A stretch of 64,000 nt of DNA from Chloroflexota bacterium (GCA_016876015.1 VGOD01000007.1:1-64000), one strand, 5' to 3'; shown: positions 44,807 to 56,227, counted from the first letter of the stretch. Notes: generated by a model not told the origin, from the sequence alone. Made by a program: numbers and translations.

Positions 44807-45622
44807 ATGACTCAGCACGGCTGGAGCGATTGCCCGGCCGATCTGCAGCGGCAGGTCGGCCGGCTCCTGGCGGGGTTCCAGGCTATTCTGGGAGAGAATC
44901 TGCTCGGCGTCTATCTGCACGGCTCGCTCGCCATGGGCTGTTTCAACCCATTGCGCAGCGACCTCGATCTGCTGGCCGTGACCGGCGAGCCGATGACCAC
45001 GACGGAGAGGCGCAGCGTGGCAGAACTGCTGCTGGCTGTCTCATGCCAGCCCGCGCCGGTCGAGATCAGCTTTCTGACCCGCGCCGATCTCGATCGCTGG
45101 CGTTTCCCAACCCCTTACGACTTTCACTATGGCGAGGATTGGCGCGCGCACGTCACGGCTGCGCTGGCAAGGGGCGACTGGACGCGCTGGGACGCGCAGC
45201 CGCGCCGCGATCCAGACCTGGCCGGCCACATCACCGTAACCCGGCAGCGGGGCGTCTGCCTGGCCGGGTTGCCCATTTCGGTCGCCTTCCCCGCGGTCCC
45301 CACGGCCGACTACCGCGCCTCGATCCTGGCCGATGTGCTCGATGCCCACTTCGGGCTGGCCTCTGACCTCTCGCATCCGGTCTATGTGATCCTGAACGCC
45401 TGTCGCACGCTGGCCTTTCTGCGCACGGGACAGGTGATGTCCAAAGACGAGGGCGGGGTGTGGGCTCTGACAGTATTGCCCGAACCGCTGCGGCCCGCGG
45501 CGGCGGCCCTGCTAGAGGCGTACCGTCATCGCAGGGACGAGGGAGGATTGTCGCCGGAGGCGATCGGACAGTTGGCAGATCATCTGCGGTGGGAGATCCA
45601 CCTGCCGTTGCGAGGAGCGTAG
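44807..45622 (+). CDS. AadA-like nucleotidyltransferase (ANT(3'')/ANT(9) fold)
   Basis: A 271-residue protein. The nucleotidyltransferase motif is LLGVYLHGSLAMGCFNPLRS followed by DLDLLAVT, with the two metal aspartates, and PVEISFLTR carries the third acidic residue. The C-terminal DUF4111 helical domain is present (VYVILNACRTLAFLRTGQVM). Family members adenylylate streptomycin/spectinomycin, but chromosomal relatives often have unknown substrates. No mobile element or cassette attC site is nearby, so resistance should not be assumed. The last codons and the TAG stop lie inside a dispersed repeat. Confidence 0.82.
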   Translation: MTQHGWSDCPADLQRQVGRLLAGFQAILGENLLGVYLHGSLAMGCFNPLRSDLDLLAVTGEPMTTTERRSVAELLLAVSCQPAPVEISFLTRADLDRWRFPTPYDFHYGEDWRAHVTAALARGDWTRWDAQPRRDPDLAGHITVTRQRGVCLAGLPISVAFPAVPTADYRASILADVLDAHFGLASDLSHPVYVILNACRTLAFLRTGQVMSKDEGGVWALTVLPEPLRPAAAALLEAYRHRRDEGGLSPEAIGQLADHLRWEIHLPLRGA

Positions 45623-45841
45623 TGGGCGACGAAGCAATCTCCCACCTGCGAAGGAGATTGCTTCGCTCCGCTGCCAGAAACTCCGGGCGTTACCGGAATC
45701 GAGCCTTTAGGCGGTCTGGCGCTTACGACGAGAGCAACTGGCTGAAGCCTCAATTCCAGTCGTCTTGGAGTTTCTCGCATAGAGACATGCCGCCCGCGCG
45801 GCATGGGTAACTCGCAATGACGCACGACTGCGTAACTCCTG
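45604..45841 (+). repeat. GAAGCAATCTCC-type dispersed repeat, split by unrelated sequence
   Basis: GCGAGGAGCG, then inverted arms 45630-45642 and 45653-45665 (CGAAGCAATCTCC / GGAGATTGCTTCG), then CTCCGCTGC match a repeat type I know from many bacterial genomes. Its far end, CTCGCAATGACGC, occurs about 140 bases later (45813-45825), so the middle holds foreign or diverged sequence. The repeat supplies the stop codon of the AadA-like gene. No gene is present in this gap. Confidence 0.75.
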
Positions 45842-47107
45842 TCAACCACTGGCAGTCGGCGTCGGGCTGGGGGCAAGCGTGGGTGTGAAGGTGGGGGCTG
45901 GCGTCGGCGGCGGGGGACACTGGTCTGGGGTCAACGGCGCCGGCTCGGCCAACGGCCTTGCCCGAAAAATGTCCGCCAGCTCCTGTTCGAGCTTCGCCCC
46001 ATCCTGGACTACCAACACCCAGCCGCCCTCTTCCGTCACGAAGTGTTCCAGCACGTCATCGCTGATCACAACGCCATGGACGGCGCTCGGCCGCAGACCA
46101 GCGCCCAGGCGGGCCAGCCTGACCGCGTCGAGCACGCTCAGATCGGTGGTGAAGCTATCGGCCAACGCCTTCCATAGCTCAGGGATGCGGGGGATGAGAT
46201 CCAACTGCAGAGCCCGGTCGCGAATAGCCCAAAGCAACTGCTGCTGGCGCTGCGCGCGGCCGAAATCGGAGGTGACGTAGCGGTAGATGGCGAACTTCTT
46301 GGCTGCCGCGCCATCCAGCCACACCTGACCGGCCGGCAGCGTCCAATCGGCCAGGCCGTTTGGCGAATTGGCATCGGGCGTCTGCTCATAGAGCGGGCAG
46401 GTCAGCGTCACAGTGACGCCGCCGAGGGTATCCAGCAGTCGCTCGAGTCCATCCCACTCGATGCGCACGTAGTGTTGCGTCGAGATGCCCAGCGTCTCGG
46501 TCAGCACGCGGCGCACCAGCGCCGCGCCGCCGCCGGGATAGCGTATGGCTTCGCCGTAGTAGTCGGCCTGGTTGATGCGCGCCTGGCCCACGCCAGGGAG
46601 CTCGATGTAGAGGTCACGTGGGATGCTGATCACGCCCACTTGCTCAGCGGCGTAATCCACGGCCACTACCATGATCGTATCGGTGCGCCAGGTGGGGTCG
46701 CCGTCTCGCTGATCCTTCCCCAACACCAGGATGTTCTGGGTCTTGTCCAACCCGACCGGCATCCGAGTTGGCGTCTCTTTAGGGGGCGGCGCACTGATTG
46801 TCGGTGTGGGCCGGCGTAGGCCGCGTCGCGGGGGGACAGCAGTCGGCGTGACCCTGGGCGTCGGCGTAGCCGCGGCAGTGGGCTTCACCAGAACCCGCGC
46901 CGCGGGGGCTCGCGTGGCCGACGGCCGGACAGTCGGCGGCGAGCGACGTGACCCGCCACAGCCGGCCAACAACAGCGCCGCTGCGAGCAGTAGACCTATC
47001 AGGTCTTGGAGGCGAACTTGACGCCTAAGGCGCGCCGTACTGGAAACCTGACAGGTCTCTACCCCGGTCGCTGCCAGAGCGCGTCCCGGCCGTGGCATGT
47101 GAAACAC
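45842..47107 (-). CDS. LytR-CpsA-Psr family protein, lipoprotein-like
   Basis: A 421-residue exported protein. A hydrophobic signal (LQDLIGLLLAAALLLAGC) ends in a lipobox-like LAGC near residue 50. A Pro-Thr linker follows, then the LCP domain (about 120-345) with NILVLGKDQRDGDPTWRTDT, VGVISIPRDLYIELPGVG and the phosphate/polyprenyl-binding arginines in SDFGRAQRQQQLLWAIRD. A second Pro-Thr tail closes the protein. LCP enzymes transfer glycopolymers from undecaprenyl carriers to the wall or surface. The N-terminal 30 codons overlap a palindromic repeat, so the exact start is uncertain. Confidence 0.87.
   Translation of the reverse strand: MFHMPRPGRALAATGVETCQVSSTARLRRQVRLQDLIGLLLAAALLLAGCGGSRRSPPTVRPSATRAPAARVLVKPTAAATPTPRVTPTAVPPRRGLRRPTPTISAPPPKETPTRMPVGLDKTQNILVLGKDQRDGDPTWRTDTIMVVAVDYAAEQVGVISIPRDLYIELPGVGQARINQADYYGEAIRYPGGGAALVRRVLTETLGISTQHYVRIEWDGLERLLDTLGGVTVTLTCPLYEQTPDANSPNGLADWTLPAGQVWLDGAAAKKFAIYRYVTSDFGRAQRQQQLLWAIRDRALQLDLIPRIPELWKALADSFTTDLSVLDAVRLARLGAGLRPSAVHGVVISDDVLEHFVTEEGGWVLVVQDGAKLEQELADIFRARPLAEPAPLTPDQCPPPPTPAPTFTPTLAPSPTPTASG
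46992..47058. repeat. ACCTGACAGGTCT-type inverted repeat in the LCP gene start
   Basis: Arms 46992-47004 and 47046-47058 are inverse repeats with one mismatch. Between them a nested GGCG/CGCC hairpin occurs. Repeats of this type are found scattered in many genomes. It is translated as the segment just before the signal helix of the LCP protein. Confidence 0.8.
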
Positions 47108-47143
47108 GTAAGGACAGTCCTTGGGTTGCGACGGGAGGCCGCA

Positions 47144-47641
47144 CTATGCCTTGTACCCGATCTTGCGCAGGAACCCTTTGCGCCACGCGATGCCGTCCGC
47201 GTCCTCAACGCCTTGCGTGTGGATGCCGTCAATGACGCCGAGGATGCCGCGGCCCTGCTCGCTCTCGGCGACGATCACCTGCACCGGATTCGCCGTGGCG
47301 CAGTAGATGCTGGCCACTTCGGGCGTCAGCTTGATCGCGTTGAGCACGTTGATCGGATAGGCATCGCGCAGGAAGAGGATGAAGATATGCCCCGCGGCCA
47401 GCGCCAGCGCGTTCCGTTCGGCCAGGCGCTGCAAGTCAGGCTGCGTGCCCGATGATCGCACCAGCGCCGGCCCAGACGACTCGCAGAATGCCAGGCCGAA
47501 CTGTGCGCCAGGGATACCCGTCGCCACCGCCTCGTGGATGTCTTCAACCGTCTTGATGAAGTGGCTCTGCCCCAGGATCAGGTTCAGGCCATCGGGGTTT
47601 TCGATCTGAATGAGCTTGAGTTGGAAGGGTATGTCGCTCAT
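47144..47641 (-). CDS. Adenosine-specific kinase family protein
   Basis: A 165-residue small protein that matches the adenosine-specific kinase family along its length. Visible blocks are LILGQSHFIKTVEDIHEAVA, FGLAFCESSGPALVRSSGT, HIFILFLRDAYPINVLNAIK and YCATANPVQVIVAESEQGRG followed by ILGVIDG. The family was characterised in archaea as binding or phosphorylating adenosine and lacks a classical P-loop. It is seen mainly in archaea and in some thermophilic bacteria. It lies ten bases after cinA on the same strand, suggesting shared transcription with nucleotide-salvage enzymes. Confidence 0.88.
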   Translation of the reverse strand: MSDIPFQLKLIQIENPDGLNLILGQSHFIKTVEDIHEAVATGIPGAQFGLAFCESSGPALVRSSGTQPDLQRLAERNALALAAGHIFILFLRDAYPINVLNAIKLTPEVASIYCATANPVQVIVAESEQGRGILGVIDGIHTQGVEDADGIAWRKGFLRKIGYKA

Positions 47642-47651
47642 GACACCTCCA

Positions 47652-48935
47652 CTAACCTTGAGCCGCCAGCCCTGGGGCAGTCGCCAGGGCCAGCCGGACG
47701 AGCGCCTGCCTTCTCACGATGTCCAACGCCCGTGCACGCACCCAGGCGCGCGCCAGGAAGCCGCCGCCGCCGTAGGGATAGCGTCGCACGATCGTGGCAT
47801 CGGGCGTCGCCAGCACGACAAAGGTCTGGCCGCTATCACGGCCGTAGACATCGTCCGGCAATCCTACATCGCCCAGCACGGCCAGCCCCCAGCCGCCTTG
47901 ATAGGTATCGAGCAGGCGGGCGGCCGCCTCAGCCGCGACCATCTCGCTGATCCAACCGAACGCGGCCAGCTTCGCCGGCGAGAGATCGAGCGCCGCGCTG
48001 AGCGCCTCGGGACTATCCACCACCAGGGCCGAGGTGACCGCGGCATGGCCCTCGCGCGTGCTGCGCAGCATATTGGCCACCTCGCCGCCGGTGGCGCTCT
48101 CGATCACCGCCAGCTTGACCCCCGCCGCAGCCAGAAGACGTGCGGTCACGTCTTCCAGTTTGTCGGAGCCTACGCCGAAGATCGCTGTCTCGTCAATGGC
48201 CGCGCGCACCTGCGCCTCCATGTCGGCGATCATGGCATCCGCCTCAGCCTCATCGGCCGCGCGGGCGGTGATGCGAATGTCCACCATGCCGTAGTGGGCG
48301 GCCAGCCCCACGGTAGGATTGGACGAACGCATCTCGGCATCAATGCGTTCGTCAATCAAGCTCTCGCCCAGGCCGACCGTCCGCAAGACCCTGGCCTTGA
48401 TGATGACGCGCGCTTCGCCCATGCGCTTGCGCAGGTAGGGCAACACGCCATCCTGCAGCAAGCGCTCCATCTCGCGCGGGACGCCAGGCAACGAGATCAG
48501 CGTGCCGTGGTCGGTCTCCACGATGAAACCTGGCGCGGTGCCAACGGGGTTCGGGATGACGAGCGCATCAGCAGGCAAGAAAGCCTGGCGCCGGTTGTTT
48601 GCGCCCACGGCGCGGCCCCACCGGGCGAAAATGCTCTCGATCTGGGCCAGGCATTCCGGATAGAGCACGAGCGGCCGGCCCGTGGCCTGGGCCACAGCCT
48701 CGCGCGTGACATCGTCCACCGTCGGACCCAGGCCGCCGGTGGTGATGACGACGTCGGAGCGCTCCAGGGCCTGCCGCAATACCAACGCCATGCGTTCCAC
48801 ATTGTCGCCCACCGAGGTCTTGTAGTAGAGGTTGACCCCAATATCGCGCAGCGCCCGCGCGATATAGGTGGAGTTCGTGTCGGTCGTCTCGCCCAACAGC
48901 AGTTCGGTGCCAGAGGTAACGATTTCTGCATTCAT
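47652..48935 (-). CDS. cinA: CinA: molybdopterin-binding-fold domain plus NMN amidohydrolase-like domain
   Basis: A 427-residue two-domain protein. The N-terminal COG1058 domain has AEIVTSGTELLLGETTDTNS and ITTGGLGPTVDDVTREAVA, a molybdopterin-binding-like fold with ADP-ribose pyrophosphatase activity. The C-terminal PncC-like domain has IESATGGEVANMLRST; the usual ESCTGG is ESATGG, and the central threonine is kept. The stretch DVYGRDSGQTFVVLATPDAT is typical. Together they recycle pyridine nucleotide by-products. The ATG at 48935 is preferred over the one at 48941. The adenosine-specific kinase gene follows. Confidence 0.92.
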   Translation of the reverse strand: MNAEIVTSGTELLLGETTDTNSTYIARALRDIGVNLYYKTSVGDNVERMALVLRQALERSDVVITTGGLGPTVDDVTREAVAQATGRPLVLYPECLAQIESIFARWGRAVGANNRRQAFLPADALVIPNPVGTAPGFIVETDHGTLISLPGVPREMERLLQDGVLPYLRKRMGEARVIIKARVLRTVGLGESLIDERIDAEMRSSNPTVGLAAHYGMVDIRITARAADEAEADAMIADMEAQVRAAIDETAIFGVGSDKLEDVTARLLAAAGVKLAVIESATGGEVANMLRSTREGHAAVTSALVVDSPEALSAALDLSPAKLAAFGWISEMVAAEAAARLLDTYQGGWGLAVLGDVGLPDDVYGRDSGQTFVVLATPDATIVRRYPYGGGGFLARAWVRARALDIVRRQALVRLALATAPGLAAQG

Positions 48936-48950
48936 GGGCACGCATCTCGC

Positions 48951-50279
48951 CTATACCAGAAGCATCGCCTGAGTCCGGATGTCGCGCAGCCGCTTGGCGG
49001 TCTCGCGGCCCTCCGAGCTATCTCGCTGCTCGAACTCCTCAGCCAGTTGGCTCATCAATTCCAACGTCTCCGGCGTCAATTCGGCCTGGTTCTCTTTGAG
49101 CATCGTCCGCGTGCCCTCGGGATAGGCCGCGTCCAGCAGGCGGTTGATCAGGCGAATTTCGGGCGGCTGGCTCTCCTCGATCAGCGACATGATCTCCTCA
49201 TAGATGGCCGTCATGCGCTCGAGCGCCGAACGCGACCCGCGGCGTTCCGCCTCGCGCATGTTCGCGGAGAGCACCGCCAGGAAGGTATCATCTATCTCGG
49301 CGATGTGCTCACGCACAGCCGCGCGCACGTCGGTTGAAGCCAACAGCTCTTGCAGCAGCGCAGTGGAATCCTGCACGGCTGCCCTGGTCGCCTCATCCAG
49401 CCTGCGCGTGGTCTCCAGCAGACGGTCGCGTAACTGGGTCAGGCGCTCGCGCGCGGGGCCGCGACTGGCCTCGATGCGATCGGTGAGCTTCTGGAAGAAG
49501 GTGTAATCGAGCAGAGGACGGGCAGCCACGGCAACGGCGTCAGCGGTGTCCGGATCCAACGCGGCCACCTTCTCCAGGAACTCCTCGGCCGATTTGACCT
49601 CTTTGAGCGATGCGATCGCCTCCTGCTGTTTGGCCGCCTTCTTGCCGAAGCTTGTCACGGCCATCAGCCTCTCGCGCAATGCGCCGAGCTGGCCGGCCGC
49701 CTTCTCGTCGCCGGCCGCCTCGGCCTGCGCGAGCCTGTTGGAGAGCAGCAAGAAGAACTCATAGTCGAACTGCGCATCTTTGCCTTTGATCATCAGCTCG
49801 AGGCCCTTCGGATCATCGGCCATCACGCGCAACTGGTCAATCATCTTAAGCTTGTTGCGCTGCCGATCGAGCTCCTCTTGACTGACGCCCATCGTGCCCA
49901 GAATGGCATCGTTCAGGCTCTGCCGACTGAAGAACTGCCGCGGATTGAGGAAATAGCCTTTACGCTGCTCCGCCGGCAGGTCGCGCATCAGGTTCTGCGT
50001 CAGCTCCCCGATCACCTTCTGTTTTTCCACCTCGGGGATGTTGAGATGCTGGGGGAAGTAGACGGCCAGGAACTCGGCCGCAGGATCGTGATAGACCAAC
50101 GGCAATTCGAGGGGACCGCCCATCCGGCACTTGGGGCAAACCGCGACGTTCAACTGACCCGCCAGAAACGCCTGGCGAAATTGCGGATTCTTCCCCACGT
50201 CAATCACCGAGCGCACCGGCGCCTGGTAGACGGTTCGGCAACTCGGACATTGGATCTGGACAGCTTGAGTTTCAGGCAT
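48951..50279 (-). CDS. CpXC-domain protein
   Basis: A 442-residue cytosolic protein. The N-terminal CpXC domain (about 1-110) has paired zinc ligands CPSC (10-13) and CPKC (48-51) and EFLAVYFPQHLNIPEVEKQK, followed by a helix-rich, highly charged remainder with coiled-coil potential (about 130-440). The role is unknown; CpXC proteins are frequent in Chloroflexota. It precedes cinA by 15 bases on the same strand, and ligA lies just upstream (gap about 35 bases), so ligA-CpXC-cinA-kinase may form one transcript. Confidence 0.86.
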   Translation of the reverse strand: MPETQAVQIQCPSCRTVYQAPVRSVIDVGKNPQFRQAFLAGQLNVAVCPKCRMGGPLELPLVYHDPAAEFLAVYFPQHLNIPEVEKQKVIGELTQNLMRDLPAEQRKGYFLNPRQFFSRQSLNDAILGTMGVSQEELDRQRNKLKMIDQLRVMADDPKGLELMIKGKDAQFDYEFFLLLSNRLAQAEAAGDEKAAGQLGALRERLMAVTSFGKKAAKQQEAIASLKEVKSAEEFLEKVAALDPDTADAVAVAARPLLDYTFFQKLTDRIEASRGPARERLTQLRDRLLETTRRLDEATRAAVQDSTALLQELLASTDVRAAVREHIAEIDDTFLAVLSANMREAERRGSRSALERMTAIYEEIMSLIEESQPPEIRLINRLLDAAYPEGTRTMLKENQAELTPETLELMSQLAEEFEQRDSSEGRETAKRLRDIRTQAMLLV

Positions 50280-50314
50280 GGTAAACGTGACGTATCCTTT
50301 CGTGAATTCAGCCG

Positions 50315-52495
<2,181 letters not shown>

Positions 52496-52552
52496 TTATA
52501 CTCCTGTTTGGCGGGCATTGCAAAGACACAGCCGGAGGACTTGACCGGTGTT

Positions 52553-53797
52553 CTACCGCGCGATCTTCCCCGGCAACCGGAAGGGGTAGCGCCGACCCAG
52601 CAACCGCTCTGTCACGAACCTGTCGAGCCGCCGCGCGATCTGAAAGAAGCGCCAGATGAAGGCATCCTCGCGGTAGTAGGCTTTGACCTCCGCCAGTGAC
52701 AGCGGCGACGTGTCGGCCGGCAGAAAACCCTGGGCGATCAACTCGTTCACGAGCGCCAGGGCCGGCTCCGCCAGATCGGGACGGCGCTCCTTGTACAGGT
52801 TGGCGATCATGTCTATCAGCACGCGACGAAGGTCGTAGTAGCGATCAAGCACGTCCTGCAGAAAAAACCTGCGGATGACTGCGCGCATGAACGAAGGGGT
52901 GTTCTTGAGAAAAATCTCGGGGTTGATCTGCTCGACGCCATTCACACGAAAGAGCGGCGTGCTGGTGTCAATGTAGAGCAGCGGCAGATCGGAGTCGAGG
53001 GCTGGGCAGCACCAGTTGGAAATCTGGCCGTCCAGCCCCAGGCGAATGGGGCCCAGGTCCGCCGCGTAGACCGCCGCGATCTGCAACACGATGCGGCGCA
53101 GCAACGTCATGGCGTCCGCGACCGCGAGCCAACAGATCAACACATTGCCGATGTCATGTGGATCCAGCCGCTGCTGCACGACGTAGACGCGCAACCCCGA
53201 TGCATCCTGGCCTGCGAGCACCAGCCTCTGCGCGGGCAATTCCAGGCCGGCGCGTCGCAGAAGGTCTGCATAACGATCAAACGCCGCGCGATAGCGTTGG
53301 AGCTCGTCGGCGTTCGGGAACTTCGGCAACGCCTTGAAGACCCAATCCGAGGCGTAGGCCTGCGGCCGCAGGCGGCTGTCGAGCGTGAAGCGATCGCTGA
53401 GGGTCAACGACGTCGTGATCTCACCATAACCGATCACCTGCACCGACACGCCCGAGGCGTAGTGCTGCCGGATTTCACGAGAAATCCGCCGGAAGAGCGC
53501 CACATCCTCGGCCAGCAAAGGGGCCAACGTTTCGCTGTCCCTGCGTTCCAGCCGCACCTGCTCTTGTGCGATGATCGCGTGCTGCCGGCCGAACAGCCCC
53601 ACGATGTAGGCGACGCTGGTGGGGTTGTGGATGCCGCGTTCGAGAAAGGCGCGCAGGTCATCGCCCTCCAGCGCGGCCAACCGGTTGTTGGCCGCGCTGA
53701 GCGCATCACGCAGGTCGGCGCAGCGTTCGGGCCGCCGCAGACAGGCAGTCTTGAGGCGATAATCGTCGTGCAGCCGTTGCAGATCGGCAAGCTCCAT
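52553..53797 (-). CDS. Kinase-fold-like conserved hypothetical protein (DUF6206-like)
   Basis: A 414-residue cytosolic protein. Features like a protein-kinase-type fold are visible: a glycine loop IGYGEITTSLTL near 120, a lysine in WVFKALPKFPNADELQRY about 30 residues later, a DPHDIGN / DGQISNW segment (near 265-270) and LLYIDTSTPLFR (near 290) in the place of the metal-binding loop. The pattern fits the DUF6206-type group, which has no known substrate. It lies downstream of a class III aminotransferase gene on the same strand, separated by a repeat. Identification is by pattern only. Confidence 0.55.
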   Translation of the reverse strand: MELADLQRLHDDYRLKTACLRRPERCADLRDALSAANNRLAALEGDDLRAFLERGIHNPTSVAYIVGLFGRQHAIIAQEQVRLERRDSETLAPLLAEDVALFRRISREIRQHYASGVSVQVIGYGEITTSLTLSDRFTLDSRLRPQAYASDWVFKALPKFPNADELQRYRAAFDRYADLLRRAGLELPAQRLVLAGQDASGLRVYVVQQRLDPHDIGNVLICWLAVADAMTLLRRIVLQIAAVYAADLGPIRLGLDGQISNWCCPALDSDLPLLYIDTSTPLFRVNGVEQINPEIFLKNTPSFMRAVIRRFFLQDVLDRYYDLRRVLIDMIANLYKERRPDLAEPALALVNELIAQGFLPADTSPLSLAEVKAYYREDAFIWRFFQIARRLDRFVTERLLGRRYPFRLPGKIAR

Positions 53798-53832
53798 CGC
53801 GCCTCCGCCAAACTAGAGATTATCGGGTATAG

Positions 53833-53928
53833 CTGTCGTTCTGAGGGTTTGCCCAGAACCTCGCTTGACGGCGTGAAACCAGCGAAGAATCTCCTTCATG
53901 CAGCACCAGACCCTTCGTGCGAATGTTA
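53833..53928. repeat. GTCGTTCTGAG-type dispersed repeat
   Basis: GTCGTTCTGAGG, GCGAAGAATCTCC and CAGACCCTTCG occur in the order found in a repeat type I know from many bacterial genomes (its full form carries inverted outer ends). It fills the gap between the aminotransferase and the kinase-like gene. Confidence 0.65.
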
Positions 53929-53938
53929 GCGGGTAACA

Positions 53939-55228
53939 CTATACTGGCTCCCGGCTCAAGCGCCGGGCGACGAAGCGCAAGACGCGGTAGCTGAGCCGCG
54001 TTTGCACCTGGCGCAGACTGCGATCCAGGATGGCCAACGCCTCATCCATCTCGGCGTCCGCGATGGTCAGGGGCGGCAACCACTGGAGCACCCGCTTATT
54101 GTTGGCGGCATAGATCGCGTACAGGCCGTTGTCGAAGAGCGCCTTGCTCACCACCAGCGTCAGGCTGGTATCCACAAACCGCAGGCCGATGAACAGGCCA
54201 AGCTGTCGCACTTCGAGGAAGATAGACGAATGCGCGTGTCGGACCGTCTCCAGGCCAGCGGCCAGCCGCGCCGCCTTGCGGTTCACCTCGGCCAGGAACG
54301 CCCGATCGGTCGTGATACGGAGCACCTCGAGCGCAGCCAGACAGCCTAGATCGCTGCCGCCGAAAGTTGAAACGTGGATGAAAGGATTCCTTTCGATGAA
54401 ACGGTAGACCCGGCGATTGACGCAGGTCGCGGTGATCGGGTAGATGCCGCCGCTGAGCCCTTTGCCGCTGATCAGCATATCGGGAGTGACGCCGAAATGC
54501 TCGATGGCCCAGACCTTGCCGGTGCGGCCCAGTCCGGTCTGCACCTCATCCGCGATGAACAGAGCGCCGCAGCGGTCGCACAGACGGCGCACCTCACGCA
54601 GATAATCGGCCGCCGGCAAGCGCATGCCGAGGGTGGCGGGGATCGGTTCTAGGATCACCGCGGCGGTTCCAGGAGTGAGCGCGCTTTCGAGCGCGGGCAG
54701 GTCATCGAAAGGTATCTGCGAGAAACCAGGAGGCGGCGGGCCGAACGGCGCACGGAAGCGCGCATCGCCAGTCGCCATCGCCAAACCCGTGTGGCCGTGG
54801 TAGCCCCCCTGGGCCGAGATGATGCCGGGCCGGCCCGTGACCGCGCGGGCCAGCTTCAGCGCCGCATCCACCGCCTCGCCGCCGCTGACCCCAAAGACCA
54901 CATGCTTGAGGTCGCCAGGCAGACACGCGGCAAGGGACTGCGCGAGCAACGCTTTGGGCTCGCTGATCAGGTGGCCATTGCCGATGTCGCAGGCATCCAG
55001 CCCGCGGCGCACGGCCTCGATCACCTGTGCGTTGCGATGTCCCAGGTTGAACACACCGCCGTTGCAGTGGAGGTTGAGGTAGCGCCGGCCGTTCACATCG
55101 TACAGGTATGCGCCCTCCCGTCGCCCCGGGATCAGCGTGAACCCATAGCGATGGTAGAATCTCACCTTGCCGGCCGAGACGTGTTGGGCGAAGAGGTTCA
55201 GGATGCGCTTGCGCTCGACAGATGGCAT
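53939..55228 (-). CDS. Class III PLP-dependent aminotransferase
   Basis: A 429-residue enzyme of the acetylornithine/ornithine/GABA aminotransferase group. The N-terminal GRREGAYLYDVNGRRYLNLH, FGVSGGEAVDAALKLARAVT, GYHGHTGLAMA and FIADEVQTGLGRTGKVWAIE are conserved. The Schiff-base lysine is in DMLISGKGLSGGIYPITAT. The amino donor and acceptor cannot be named from sequence. A GNAT gene is encoded directly upstream with a 15-base gap, so the product may be modified or the pair may work on the same small molecule. The ATG at 55228 is well placed. Confidence 0.9.
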   Translation of the reverse strand: MPSVERKRILNLFAQHVSAGKVRFYHRYGFTLIPGRREGAYLYDVNGRRYLNLHCNGGVFNLGHRNAQVIEAVRRGLDACDIGNGHLISEPKALLAQSLAACLPGDLKHVVFGVSGGEAVDAALKLARAVTGRPGIISAQGGYHGHTGLAMATGDARFRAPFGPPPPGFSQIPFDDLPALESALTPGTAAVILEPIPATLGMRLPAADYLREVRRLCDRCGALFIADEVQTGLGRTGKVWAIEHFGVTPDMLISGKGLSGGIYPITATCVNRRVYRFIERNPFIHVSTFGGSDLGCLAALEVLRITTDRAFLAEVNRKAARLAAGLETVRHAHSSIFLEVRQLGLFIGLRFVDTSLTLVVSKALFDNGLYAIYAANNKRVLQWLPPLTIADAEMDEALAILDRSLRQVQTRLSYRVLRFVARRLSREPV

Positions 55229-55243
55229 CGAACGTTCCTCGGT

Positions 55244-56110
55244 TCAGAGATCCAGCGCCATCTCCACCTGCCGCACCGCCACATGAAAGTCCAGCGCAGC
55301 CAGGATGCGGCCCAGGGAGTCATCGGCAGGTACATTCATGATGGAAAAGGGCCGGCCGAAGTAGCTGACGGCCAGCGCCTGCAAAAGCAGCCGCCCCGGC
55401 ATCAGCAACCCCGATTGGGGATTGACGCCGACATCCATCAGCGAAACGGCGCCATCCGAGCTGTCGGCGCCGCCCACCAGGCAATAGGCTGTGGGTTTGC
55501 CTCGCCAATCCAGGCGGAAACCCTTGAGCCGGTCTGCCATTTTGCCCAACGTGGCGCCCTCGCGCTGCCAGCACGCGTGCTGCTCGTGCCAACCGGCATA
55601 GCTTTCCAGCAGACGTCGAGACGGCATCTCGGCCAGCCGCTCGACCGGAACCGGCAACGGCTCGGCAGTGGCGGGCCGGCGCCAGGTCAACAGCTCGCGC
55701 TGCACGCGAAAACCGAGCGACAGGTAGAGCGCCTGCGCGGGCTTGTTCTCCGCAATCACCTCCAGACTGGCGCGCTTGACCTTCAACGACCGGGCGTTGG
55801 CAAGCAAATGCGTCATCATGTCGCGGGCTATGCCGCGCCGTCGCCATGCCGGCAACACACCCACGGCGCTGATCCACGCGCGCTCACCCCGCCGCGCCAG
55901 CAGCGCCATGCCCACCGGCTCCCAACGACTCTGCACCACCACCGAATGCGCCAGGTCTACATCGTGGTAGTCGTCGAAGCGCGCTAACTGCTCAGGCGTC
56001 ACACGCACCGGCACATAGTACCCCTCGTATGCCGCGTTCATGATCGCCGCGCGCTGTTCCAAAGATGCACGATCCGCCGGCAGAAACCGGATGTCAAGCG
56101 ACTCCGCCAT
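55244..56110 (-). CDS. GNAT-family N-acetyltransferase
   Basis: A 288-residue protein with an N-terminal GNAT domain. The acetyl-CoA site lies in ISAVGVLPAWRRRGIARDMM, with the R-R-x-G-x-A loop, followed by NKPAQALYLSLGF. The C-terminal half (about 165-285) looks like a second, degenerate GNAT-like domain (VSLMDVGVNPQSGLLMPGRL). The substrate is unknown. The ATG at 56110 follows AGGTGAGC; a GTG two codons earlier is possible. The upstream region carries the third copy of the dispersed motif, and the next gene is divergent. Confidence 0.85.
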   Translation of the reverse strand: MAESLDIRFLPADRASLEQRAAIMNAAYEGYYVPVRVTPEQLARFDDYHDVDLAHSVVVQSRWEPVGMALLARRGERAWISAVGVLPAWRRRGIARDMMTHLLANARSLKVKRASLEVIAENKPAQALYLSLGFRVQRELLTWRRPATAEPLPVPVERLAEMPSRRLLESYAGWHEQHACWQREGATLGKMADRLKGFRLDWRGKPTAYCLVGGADSSDGAVSLMDVGVNPQSGLLMPGRLLLQALAVSYFGRPFSIMNVPADDSLGRILAALDFHVAVRQVEMALDL

Positions 56111-56227
56111 GCTCACCTGCCCACCCTCGTCTGCGTTCTTGTCCCCTTGCTCCGGCAAGTACGGCGAAAGGATAGCACACCGCGCTCCTGGCGTCAATAC
56201 CAGAGCCGTGGCCGAACGCGTCTTGAC

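Noticed and set aside
44807-45622. The AadA-like gene considered as an acquired antibiotic-resistance cassette.
   Set aside because: No integron site, transposase or composition change is nearby; family membership alone does not show resistance.
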